From: Acuticoccus kalidii
Lineage (GTDB): Bacteria > Pseudomonadota > Alphaproteobacteria > Rhizobiales > Amorphaceae
Assembly: GCF_021556395.1 (NCBI RefSeq)
Contig: NZ_JAKGCS010000006.1
Coordinates: 124,001 to 188,000 of the forward strand
DNA: 64,000 nucleotides
Reading direction: 5' to 3'
The translations under genes were made by a program, and so were the position numbers. The notes under the pieces are model-generated. The model was not told the origin of the DNA. It was given only the letters and a program-made list of their open reading frames with translations, and made no database searches. Each line of letters starts with the position of its first letter. Positions within the stretch are counted from its first letter, which is position 1. Below are positions 9,812 to 16,871 of this stretch, piece by piece.

Positions 9812-9830
9812 CGCGGGCGCGCCGCGGCGC

Positions 9831-10493
9831 TCAGATCGGCCAGGCGCGCCGCTGGTGCGCGCCGTTCCAGAACATCCATTCGAGCTGCGTCGCGGTGGTG
9901 TAGGCGACATGCATCGCCTCGATCATCCGCGGCGAGGCGGTGGCGGCGGCCTCGTCGGTCGCCGCGCGCATGGCGCGGACGGCCTCGTGAAACTCTTCGC
10001 CGGCATAGGTGTCGATCCACGCCTGATAGGCGTTGCCGGCGGAGGCGCGGCCGAGAATGTCGCGTCCGACCTCGGCATAGATCCAGAAGCAGGGCAGAAG
10101 CGCGGCGAGCACCACCTCGTAAGGCTCGGCATAGGCCGTCGCCATCAAATACGAGACATAGTGATGACACGTCGGAGAGACGGGGCTCGCCTCGAAATCC
10201 TCTGGCGAGATTCCCCAATCGGCGAAGAACGAGCCGTGCAGCGCCCGCTCGACAATGACGGCTTCCTTGGCGGCGTCGCAGAATTGGACCATGCGGTCGG
10301 GGTCGGGCGCCTTCGCGGCGGCGATCGCGAGCGCGCGGCCGAAGCCGATCAGATAATGCGCGTCCTGGACGATATAATGCTCGAACTGCGCCCGCGAGAG
10401 CGTGCCGGCGGCGAGCTCCTCATTGAAGCCCATCGTGCGGATCGTCTCATAACGGGCGGCGTTGCGGGTCCATGCGTCGTCGGAAAAGGTCAT
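9831..10493 (-). CDS. tenA: TenA family aminopyrimidine aminohydrolase / thiaminase II
   Basis: A 220-residue TenA protein. The catalytic cysteine is visible in LLPCFWIYAEVG and the catalytic glutamate in LEWMFW near the C-terminus, together with the conserved AHQRRAWP end. TenA salvages the pyrimidine of degraded thiamin by hydrolysing aminopyrimidine derivatives, or less often cleaves thiamin itself. A GTG at 10550 would add 19 residues. The ATG at 10493 is preferred because a GGAA site precedes it and MTFSDDAW is the usual family start. No TPP riboswitch is seen in the 100 bases upstream, and no other thiamin genes are near. Confidence 0.9.
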   Translation of the reverse strand: MTFSDDAWTRNAARYETIRTMGFNEELAAGTLSRAQFEHYIVQDAHYLIGFGRALAIAAAKAPDPDRMVQFCDAAKEAVIVERALHGSFFADWGISPEDFEASPVSPTCHHYVSYLMATAYAEPYEVVLAALLPCFWIYAEVGRDILGRASAGNAYQAWIDTYAGEEFHEAVRAMRAATDEAAATASPRMIEAMHVAYTTATQLEWMFWNGAHQRRAWPI

Positions 10494-10602
10494 TCGCGCG
10501 TTCCGGGTTTGGAAAGTCGCCGCCCGCGCCGGGACATCGGCACGCGTCACCGTTCGTCGGGGGCGGGTGGCGGTCGATCCGGCTTAACATGGCCGGGCAC
10601 GG

Positions 10603-11682
10603 TCACGGAACCGGGCCGGCCGCCGCAAGTGTCGCAGCGAGCCAGTCGGGCGCGTCGGAGGCGATCGCGGTGTATTGCGCGCCGGCGAGTTTGGCGAGAC
10701 GCTCGTAGACGTCGGACCGGCCGGCCGGCTTGATTTCGACCACACGGCTTCCCGAGCGGGACGCGAGTAGGTTGGTGAGCGCGGCGCCATGGCCGCCGAC
10801 GACGATATCGGCCGCTGCGAAAAGGCCGAGTTGATGAGCCGGCGAAAGATCGGCCGTATCGACCGCGACGAACCCCTTCCGGCCGAGCGCTGCGACGAGC
10901 TCGCCTTCATCGGCCACACGGGCATCGGCGATCCCGCGGCGCTCGAGGACGATACGCCGTGTCGGCGTCTCGGGCGCGATGGCGAAACGGGTGATCGCGG
11001 CGCGGATCGCCTCCTGCGTGGCAAGGCTCCGTTCGAGGAGCGGATGGGCGATCGGCTTGCCGAACGCGTCGTCAGCATAGATGAGGCGGCGGACGCGATA
11101 GGGAACGCCTTCCTTCAGGAAGAGCGCATCCGGCATCACCTCGGCGACGAGCGCGCGGGCGAACGGCCAGGCCGCGCCGTAAAAAGCCACGGGAGCGGCG
11201 GCGAACCCACGTCGCGCCTCGACCGCGCGCACCAGATGGTCGACCAGGACGTGGCACATATTGCCGTCGCAGAAGCGGTCACCGGCGAGCACGATCTCGT
11301 CGAGCGGCACGGCGTTCGCGGCGAGCGCGCGAAAGAGCTGCGGTCGCCCGACCAGGGTGGAAAGATCAAGGAGCGTTCCGTCGGCACGGAAGACGGCGAC
11401 GCCGCGCCGGCCGAGCTGCGGCTCGTCCTGGAACGCGTGTTTCGGCCCCGAATAATAGATCAGATGAACATCGTCGAGGACGTGAAACGGCACCGCGCCG
11501 TCGTGCCCGCGATAGGCTCCGTCGTGCACGCGGCGTCGGGCGTCCAAATGGGGCTCGGCGGCGTAGCGCGGCCAGTTTGCCCGCTGAGCCTCGGGGACGA
11601 CGGAGATGCTCGCCTTGTTCAATCCGCGAATGCCCTTGGGCATCGGCTGTGGCGCCGTCGGCGGTTCGTTGCGGTGGGGCAT
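10603..11682 (-). CDS. Glycosyltransferase family 61 protein
   Basis: This protein of about 360 residues carries GGHGAALTNLL near its C-terminus, the typical GT61 (DUF563) signature. The central region with NMCHVLVDHL and VPYRVRRLIY also fits. GT61 enzymes transfer sugars, for example xylose or other residues to polysaccharides, using nucleotide sugars. The acceptor here is unknown. The open frame extends to 11721, inside the terminator of the upstream TAXI gene. The real start is therefore more likely the ATG at 11682, or possibly 11643. None has a clear ribosome-binding site, so the start is uncertain. No other polysaccharide genes flank it. Confidence 0.8.
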   Translation of the reverse strand: MPHRNEPPTAPQPMPKGIRGLNKASISVVPEAQRANWPRYAAEPHLDARRRVHDGAYRGHDGAVPFHVLDDVHLIYYSGPKHAFQDEPQLGRRGVAVFRADGTLLDLSTLVGRPQLFRALAANAVPLDEIVLAGDRFCDGNMCHVLVDHLVRAVEARRGFAAAPVAFYGAAWPFARALVAEVMPDALFLKEGVPYRVRRLIYADDAFGKPIAHPLLERSLATQEAIRAAITRFAIAPETPTRRIVLERRGIADARVADEGELVAALGRKGFVAVDTADLSPAHQLGLFAAADIVVGGHGAALTNLLASRSGSRVVEIKPAGRSDVYERLAKLAGAQYTAIASDAPDWLAATLAAAGPVP

Positions 11683-11717
11683 GAAACGATCTGCGGGCTT
11701 TGCCGTCCTGAAACGAA

Positions 11718-11748
11718 ACAAGGCCGGCCGATGCCCGGCCGGCCTTGT
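11718..11748 (-). terminator. Terminator after the TAXI receptor gene
   Basis: A perfect 13-bp stem (11718-11730 paired with 11736-11748) closes a five-base loop. On the minus strand it is followed by a T-rich run (TTTCGTTT). It lies 33 bases after the TAXI gene stop and separates that gene from the GT61 gene. Confidence 0.8.
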
Positions 11749-11780
11749 CCGATCATGCGTCGTCCGAAAGGACGCGCGAA

Positions 11781-12752
11781 TTACATCCAGCCGCGCTCTT
11801 TATAATAGCGCTCGGCGCCCGGATGGAGCGGCGCGGACAGGCCGTCCGAGATCATCTCCTCTTCCGACAGGTTCGCGAAGGCGGGGTGGAGCTGCTTGAA
11901 CTGGTCGAAATTGTCGAACACAGCCTTTACCACGGCATAGACGACATCGTCGGAAACGTCGGCCGAGGTGATCAGCGTCGCGCCGACGCCGAAGGTCGTC
12001 GTGTCCTGATCGTTGCCCTTGTACATGCCGCCGGGGATGACAGCGGTCCGGTAATAGGGGTTGTCAGCGACCAGCGTGTCGATCGGCTCGCCGGTGACGT
12101 CGATCAGCTTCACGTCGCAGGAGTTCACGGCTTCCTGGATCGCGGCGGCGGGGTGGCCGACGGTGTAGATCATCGCGTCGATCTTCCCGTCGCACAGAGC
12201 CTGCGCCATTTCCGAGCCCTTCAGCTCGGTCGCGAGGGAGAAATCGTCCATCGTGATGCCGAACGCATCCATGACGACTTCCATCGTGTAGCGCTGGCCG
12301 GAGCCGGGATTGCCGACATTGACGCGCTTGCCCTTCAGATCCTCGAAGCTGTTGATCCCGGAATCGGACTTGGCGAGCAGGGTGAACGGCTCGGGGTGGA
12401 TCGAGAAGACGGCGCGTTCCTTCTCGAACGGGCCCTGTTCGGCAAAGCTCGAGCTGCCATTATAGGCGTGATACTGCCAGTCGGACTGGGCGACGCCGAA
12501 ATCGAGCTCGCCGGAGCGCACGGTGTTGATGTTGTAGACCGAGCCGCCGGTGGATTCCGCCGAGCAGCGGATGCCGTGATCGCGGCGGCCGCGATTGACG
12601 AGCCGGCAGATCGCGCCACCGGTCGGATAATAGACGCCGGTCACGCCGCCGGTGCCGATCGTCACGAAGGTGTCTTGCGCGGAAGCGCCGGTGGTGGCGC
12701 CGGCCGCCGTCATCGTCGCGGCGGCTACGAGCGCCAATACACTCTTTTTCAT
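11781..12752 (-). CDS. TAXI family TRAP transporter solute-binding protein
   Basis: A 323-residue periplasmic receptor with a cleavable signal peptide ([13 protein letters not shown]... ending ASAQ). The TAXI-family start [20 protein letters not shown] is visible, and STGGSVYNI and [11 protein letters not shown] follow. It should capture a small carboxylate or amino acid such as glutamate and pass it to a fused 4TM/12TM TRAP permease. The ATG at 12752 is preceded by a GGGAG ribosome-binding site. A longer frame to 12932 lacks a signal peptide and is rejected. The matching permease is probably the one ending at 6503. Three unrelated genes lie between, so the system is split. Confidence 0.93.
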   Translation of the reverse strand: MKKSVLALVAAATMTAAGATTGASAQDTFVTIGTGGVTGVYYPTGGAICRLVNRGRRDHGIRCSAESTGGSVYNINTVRSGELDFGVAQSDWQYHAYNGSSSFAEQGPFEKERAVFSIHPEPFTLLAKSDSGINSFEDLKGKRVNVGNPGSGQRYTMEVVMDAFGITMDDFSLATELKGSEMAQALCDGKIDAMIYTVGHPAAAIQEAVNSCDVKLIDVTGEPIDTLVADNPYYRTAVIPGGMYKGNDQDTTTFGVGATLITSADVSDDVVYAVVKAVFDNFDQFKQLHPAFANLSEEEMISDGLSAPLHPGAERYYKERGWM

Positions 12753-12912
12753 AGATGCTCTCCCACTCGATGGCCCCGGTCTACGCCGCAGCCAGATCGC
12801 GATTGATCGGGGCCGGGCCCCGCTGGCCGACGTTACCCCAACGCTGAGGTTGAACGCCACCCGCAATCCGTCCGGGCCGACCTTGTCAACGTTCGGTCGG
12901 CCACTCGCGTCT

Positions 12913-12938
12913 GGAACGACTCGTCGCGACACGTCGTT
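12913..12938 (+). promoter_or_regulatory. EcfG-type general stress response promoter
   Basis: GGAAC at 12913-12917 and CGTT at 12935-12938 are separated by exactly 17 bases. This matches the GGAAC-N16/17-CGTT consensus read by the alphaproteobacterial stress sigma factor EcfG. It lies 58 bases upstream of the first PRC-barrel gene. An imperfect counterpart (GGAAC at 15679-15683, then GATT) lies before the third gene of the family. Confidence 0.65.
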
Positions 12939-12996
12939 ACCGCTTCAGGATAGCAAACCTATTCAGAAACGAATTTCTAAACGGAAGGAGCAAGAA

Positions 12997-14250
12997 ATGG
13001 CCCGCAACTGGTTAAGCGGAACAGCCCTTGCCGTCCTCTTGGTCGCGTCGCCGGCGATTGCTCAAGACCAGCCGGTCTGCGCCCTTTCGGGTGCAAATGC
13101 CGACGGCTCGCTGGCTGAGCGCATTGGCCAGATCGATGCGAACGGGGACGGCGAAATCACGCTGGCCGAATTCGAGGCCTGCCTCGCCGACAACAATGTC
13201 GCCGAAGCGGATCGCGCGACCTATCTCGCCGAGTTCGACAATCTAGACGCGAACGCGGACAAAATTCTTTTGATCGCCGAACTCGAGGCGCCGCAGACTG
13301 CGGACGCGAACATGGGTGGTCAGCCTGAGGGTCGCGTCGAGGTCACGCAGCAGGCCGCCGAGGTTCAGGTGTCGGAGACCGCGCCGGAGGTGACGGTCGA
13401 GGAGGCTGCCCCGCGCATCGCCGTGGACCAGAAGGCGCCGGAGGTCGAAGTCTCCCAGCCGCAGCCCGAGGTGAGCGTGCAGCAGCCCGAGCCCGAGGTG
13501 ACGGTCGAGCAGGATGAGCCGCAGGTGGCCATCAATCAGCCGGAGCCGCAGATCTCGGTCGACGCGCCGCCGCCGCAGGTCGAGGTTCACCAGGCCGATC
13601 CCGAGGTGCGGGTCGAGCAGACCGAGCCGCGCGTGTCGGTGGAGCAGCCCGATCCGGTGGTCAACATCGAGAAGGCCGAGCCGACCGTCGAGGTCGAGAC
13701 CGAGGAGCCGAAGGTCGTCGTCAATCAGGCCGAGCCCGAGATCATCATCCAGAAGGTGACCGAGGCGGACGCCGGTGGTGACGTCGCCGAGAATGCGGCC
13801 ACCGAGGCGACCGAGGCCAACACGGACGCGATGGCGCAGGCCGACCAGGCTGCGACCGCCGAGGCCGACACGGCCGCCGCCGATGAAGCCGCGCCGGCCC
13901 AGACCGCCGCCGCCGAATCCGCCGAGCCGACCGACGCGGGCGCCGCGACCGCCGGCGTTCCCTTCGACGAGCTCGACGGCGCCGACGCCTACAACGCCAA
14001 TGGCGACGAGCTCGGCCGGATCAATCAGGTCGTGATGCGGCAGGGGACGAGCGATCTCTATGTCGTGGTGGCTGCCGGTGGCTTTCTCGGCATCGGACAG
14101 AGCGAGATCGTCTTCCCCTATGAGGACGTTTCCATCGTCGACGACGAGGTGGTGATCGACACGCCGCTCACGAAGGACACGATCGAAGATCGCGAGGACT
14201 ACGAAGAGGAGCTCTACGTCGAGGTTCCCGACGATCGCGTAGTGGAGTGA
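12997..14250 (+). CDS. EF-hand / nonapeptide-repeat / PRC-barrel exported protein 1
   Basis: A 417-residue exported protein. A signal peptide ends at AIAQ. Two EF-hand calcium loops follow: DANGDGEITLAE at residues 47-58 is canonical, and the loop at 84-95 keeps the D/N/D/E ligands but has Lys at the Gly position. Residues 112-255 are 16 back-to-back nine-residue repeats of the form P-x-V-x-V-x-x-x-x without a single indel. An Ala/Glu/Thr linker leads to a C-terminal PRC-barrel (about 320-417). GGAAGGAG at 12983-12990 fixes the ATG. No biochemical function is known. Calcium-responsive envelope or surface binding is only a guess. It is the first of three tandem paralogues and has an EcfG-like promoter. 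Confidence 0.85.
   Translation: MARNWLSGTALAVLLVASPAIAQDQPVCALSGANADGSLAERIGQIDANGDGEITLAEFEACLADNNVAEADRATYLAEFDNLDANADKILLIAELEAPQTADANMGGQPEGRVEVTQQAAEVQVSETAPEVTVEEAAPRIAVDQKAPEVEVSQPQPEVSVQQPEPEVTVEQDEPQVAINQPEPQISVDAPPPQVEVHQADPEVRVEQTEPRVSVEQPDPVVNIEKAEPTVEVETEEPKVVVNQAEPEIIIQKVTEADAGGDVAENAATEATEANTDAMAQADQAATAEADTAAADEAAPAQTAAAESAEPTDAGAATAGVPFDELDGADAYNANGDELGRINQVVMRQGTSDLYVVVAAGGFLGIGQSEIVFPYEDVSIVDDEVVIDTPLTKDTIEDREDYEEELYVEVPDDRVVE
13330..13761 (+). repeat. 16 x 27-bp coding repeat (nonapeptides), gene 1
   Basis: Sixteen consecutive 27-base units encode GRVEVTQQA, AEVQVSETA, PEVTVEEAA and so on to PEIIIQKVT. Hydrophobic V/I stands at unit positions 3 and 5, and Pro usually at position 1. 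All units have the same length. DNA identity between units is only partial, so the array is old and under selection at protein level. Confidence 0.9.
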
Positions 14251-14348
14251 TTCCGCCGCGGCGCGCCGGTCCAGGCGCGTCGCACCGACCCGGTGAGACA
14301 CACGCCACAGATCAACCCGCACACGAAAAAATTTGAGGAGCCCGACCC

Positions 14349-15581
14349 ATGCTCATCCGCACAGCATTCGTCGCGCTGATCGCCACGACACCCGCTCTGG
14401 CGCAGGCGCAAAACCCGCAACAGGCCGAGCAGCCGCAGGCCGTCCAGACCGAGGGCGCCGCGACGCCGAACCAGGCCGCCCAGAACGCGCCTGCGGCCCC
14501 GGCGACCGATGGGGATGCCGCCGGCGAAGTGGACCGCACCCATGTGACGGTCCGCCAGCCTGCGGCGACGGTCCGCGTGTTCGAGCCGGCGGCGACCGTC
14601 ACCGTGACGCAGCCCGCGCCGCGCATCACGGTCCGTCAGTATGATCCGGTCGTCACCGTCACGCAGCACGAGCCGGAGGTCACCGTTCGTCCGCGCAAGC
14701 CCGATGTTCGCGTCGAGCTGCGTGATCCTGAGGTGAGCGTCGAGCAGGACGCTCCGACGGTCGCCGTCGAGCAGCCGGATCCGCGCGTCTCCGTCGAGCT
14801 GCCGGATCCGACCATCGACGTCGATCAGGCGCAGCCGCGCGTCACCGTCGAGCCGGTCGAGCCGCGTGTCGCGGTGACGACGCCCGAGCCGACCGTCGAC
14901 GTCCAGCAGCCGACCTTCAATGTCGAGGTCCAGCAGGAAGACCCCAAGGTCGCGGTCCAGAAGGCCGATCCCGACGTTGCCGTCGAGGAGACCGGCACGC
15001 CGACGGTGACGCAGACGGAAGCGCCGGAGCCGACCGTCGAGACGCGCACCGAGCCCGCCGAGCCGCAAGAGGACGCGGCTGCGGCCCAACCGGCGCAGTC
15101 GTCCACGACGGAACAGGATGTCGCCCAGGCCTCGACGCCGGAGGATGCCGCCGAGGCGCAGGCCGGCACCACCACCGAGGCTGAGGCCGACACCAGCGCT
15201 GAGGTCGAGGCCGACACCAGCACCGAGCCGCAGACCGAAGCCACCGCGGAAACCGCTGCGACGCCGGAGCCGGTCAAAGTGCCGCGCGACCAGATCGTCG
15301 GCATGACGCTCGTCAACACCGAGGGTGACCGGGTCGGCAAGGTGGAGAATGTCCTTCTCGACCCGACGCTCAACGAGCCGGTCTATGTCGTCGGCGTCGG
15401 CGGCATTCTCGGCCTCAATCAGAAGCATCTCGTCTTCCCCTATGACGAGATCCGCATCGAGGGTGACGAAGCCATCCTCATGAGCGGCGAGGCCGACAGC
15501 GCGTTGGAGGACCGCCCGGAATATCGGGAGGAGAACTATGTCGAGCTTCCCGCCGAAATGGTCGAAACGGCGTCCCAGTAA
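14349..15581 (+). CDS. Nonapeptide-repeat / PRC-barrel exported protein 2 (no EF-hands)
   Basis: A 410-residue paralogue of its two neighbours. A signal peptide ends at ALAQ, followed by a short Gln/Ala-rich linker instead of the EF-hand pair. Residues 65-217 are 17 phased nine-residue V-x-V repeats. A long Glu/Ala/Thr linker and a PRC-barrel from about residue 311 complete it. GAGGAG at 14335-14340 supports the ATG. It lies 98 bases after gene 1 and may be cotranscribed with it. A strong terminator follows its stop. Role unknown. The absence of calcium loops suggests it shares the repeat-mediated structure but not the calcium response. Confidence 0.85.
   Translation: MLIRTAFVALIATTPALAQAQNPQQAEQPQAVQTEGAATPNQAAQNAPAAPATDGDAAGEVDRTHVTVRQPAATVRVFEPAATVTVTQPAPRITVRQYDPVVTVTQHEPEVTVRPRKPDVRVELRDPEVSVEQDAPTVAVEQPDPRVSVELPDPTIDVDQAQPRVTVEPVEPRVAVTTPEPTVDVQQPTFNVEVQQEDPKVAVQKADPDVAVEETGTPTVTQTEAPEPTVETRTEPAEPQEDAAAAQPAQSSTTEQDVAQASTPEDAAEAQAGTTTEAEADTSAEVEADTSTEPQTEATAETAATPEPVKVPRDQIVGMTLVNTEGDRVGKVENVLLDPTLNEPVYVVGVGGILGLNQKHLVFPYDEIRIEGDEAILMSGEADSALEDRPEYREENYVELPAEMVETASQ
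14541..14999 (+). repeat. 17 x 27-bp coding repeat (nonapeptides), gene 2
   Basis: Seventeen units from HVTVRQPAA to DVAVEETGT, each exactly nine codons. The pattern is the same as in the flanking genes, with V/I alternating and Pro at the unit end. Basic residues (R, K) are frequent in the first seven units and acidic ones in the rest, giving a charge gradient along the array. Confidence 0.9.
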
Positions 15582-15604
15582 GACCGATCACGGTTGAATA
15601 TGAG

Positions 15605-15636
15605 CGCGCGGATATCCTCGATATCCGCGCGTTTTT
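15605..15636 (+). terminator. Rho-independent terminator after PRC-barrel gene 2
   Basis: A perfect 11-bp stem (15605-15615 with 15621-15631), a five-base loop and five Ts at 15632-15636. It lies 24 bases after the gene 2 stop, so gene 3 needs its own promoter. Confidence 0.9.
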
Positions 15637-15767
15637 CGTTTCGTTGCCGAACCGTAAACCGCCTCTTTCATACAAGGCGGAACGATCGCGGCGTCGCTCG
15701 GATTGGTTGGAGAGAACCGCCGGCGTCGCTGTCGTCGCCCCTACAAGACGTCCCCGAGGAGCCTTCT

Positions 15768-16802
15768 ATGACCCCCAATTGGATGCTCGGCACCGCGTTT
15801 GCCGCCGTCCTCGTCGCCGCACCGGCGTTTGCACAATCGCCGAATGCGCAAGAACCCGAGAGCTGCTCTCTCGCCGACCTCGATCAGGCGGGGTTCGATC
15901 GCCTCGATACCGACGGCGATGGCGCACTGAGCCCGGCGGAGGTCCGCTCGTGCTTCGAGAACACGGAGCTGACGGGCGATCAGGAGAACGCCTTCGACGC
16001 GGCCTTCAATCGGGCCGATCTCGATGTGAACGGGAAACTCACCCTCGCCGAGTTGCAGAGCTTCATCGAGAACGAGCGGCAGCGGACGGCTTCGGCGGCC
16101 GCCGGCAATGCCACCCAAGGCACGATCACCGTGACGCAGCCCGCGCCGGAAATCACCGTGTCGCAGTCGGCTGCGAAGGTGACGGTGAAGCAGGCCGCCC
16201 CGCAGGTCGCGATCGACGACAAGACGCCGCGCGTTTCGGTCTCGCAGCCGGAGCCGGAGGTCGCGGTTACCCAGCCGGAGCCGAAGGTGTCCGTCGAGCA
16301 GCCCACGCCCGACGTGACGGTGACGCAGCCCGAGCCCGACGTGACGGTCGAGCAGCCTGAACCCGAGGTCACCGTCGCCGCGAACGAGCCGACGGTTTCG
16401 GTCGAACAGGCCGCGCCGGAGGTCGAGGTCGACGAAAGCGCCGAGACGGTCACCGCCGAGACCAACACCGAGGCGTCCCCGGCGAACGAGACCCGTTCGG
16501 GTTACACGATCCGTATCGACGACTGGATGGACGCGACGGTCCTCAACGCGGACGGCGAGGAGATCGGCACCGTGACGGATGTCGTCCTCGACCCGGCCGA
16601 CGATATGCCGATGGTCGTCCTCGCGGTCGGCGGCTTTTTCGGGATCGGCGAGAAGAAAATCGCCTTTCCGTACGAAGATTTCGCCATCGCCAACGGCGCC
16701 ATCGTCCTCGACAGCACGATGACGCGCCAGGATGTCGAGGGCATGGAGCCTTACGACGCGGCGGCTTACGAGGAGCTGCCGGAGCGGATGGTCGTCCGCT
16801 AG
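15768..16802 (+). CDS. EF-hand / nonapeptide-repeat / PRC-barrel exported protein 3
   Basis: A 344-residue paralogue with a signal peptide ending AFAQ. The EF-hand loops DTDGDGALSPAE (47-58) and DLDVNGKLTLAE (84-95) stand at exactly the same residue numbers as in protein 1. Twelve regular nine-residue repeats (119-226) plus a decayed thirteenth follow, then a PRC-barrel from about 246. GAGGAG at 15756-15761 fixes the ATG, so the longer frame from 15594 is rejected. It has its own upstream region with a partial EcfG-like element and its own terminator. Both EF-hands look competent to bind calcium. Function otherwise unknown. Confidence 0.85.
   Translation: MTPNWMLGTAFAAVLVAAPAFAQSPNAQEPESCSLADLDQAGFDRLDTDGDGALSPAEVRSCFENTELTGDQENAFDAAFNRADLDVNGKLTLAELQSFIENERQRTASAAAGNATQGTITVTQPAPEITVSQSAAKVTVKQAAPQVAIDDKTPRVSVSQPEPEVAVTQPEPKVSVEQPTPDVTVTQPEPDVTVEQPEPEVTVAANEPTVSVEQAAPEVEVDESAETVTAETNTEASPANETRSGYTIRIDDWMDATVLNADGEEIGTVTDVVLDPADDMPMVVLAVGGFFGIGEKKIAFPYEDFAIANGAIVLDSTMTRQDVEGMEPYDAAAYEELPERMVVR
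16122..16445 (+). repeat. 12 x 27-bp coding repeat (nonapeptides), gene 3
   Basis: Twelve nine-codon units from TITVTQPAP to EVEVDESAE, followed by the degenerate TVTAETNTE. The consensus here is close to EVTVxQPEP, the most regular of the three arrays. Confidence 0.9.
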
Positions 16803-16829
16803 GCGCGGGCGCCATCGGAATGCGGAAGA

Positions 16830-16855
16830 GGCCGGGCCCAGCGCCCGGCCTTTTT
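16830..16855 (+). terminator. Terminator after PRC-barrel gene 3
   Basis: An 8-bp GC stem (16830-16837 with 16843-16850), a five-base loop and TTTTT. It lies between two converging genes and 17 bases before the end of dctM on the other strand. Confidence 0.85.
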
Positions 16856-16871
16856 CATGGCGCGCCGCGCG

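Noticed and set aside
10494..10602. TPP riboswitch before tenA
   Set aside because: The 100 bases upstream lack the conserved THI-box sequence and are too short for the full element with an expression platform.
13330..16445. 27-bp periodic DNA repeats resembling a tandem-repeat or CRISPR-like array
   Set aside because: The period is coding: each unit is nine codons in frame, there are no conserved repeat/unique spacer pairs, and protein conservation exceeds DNA conservation.
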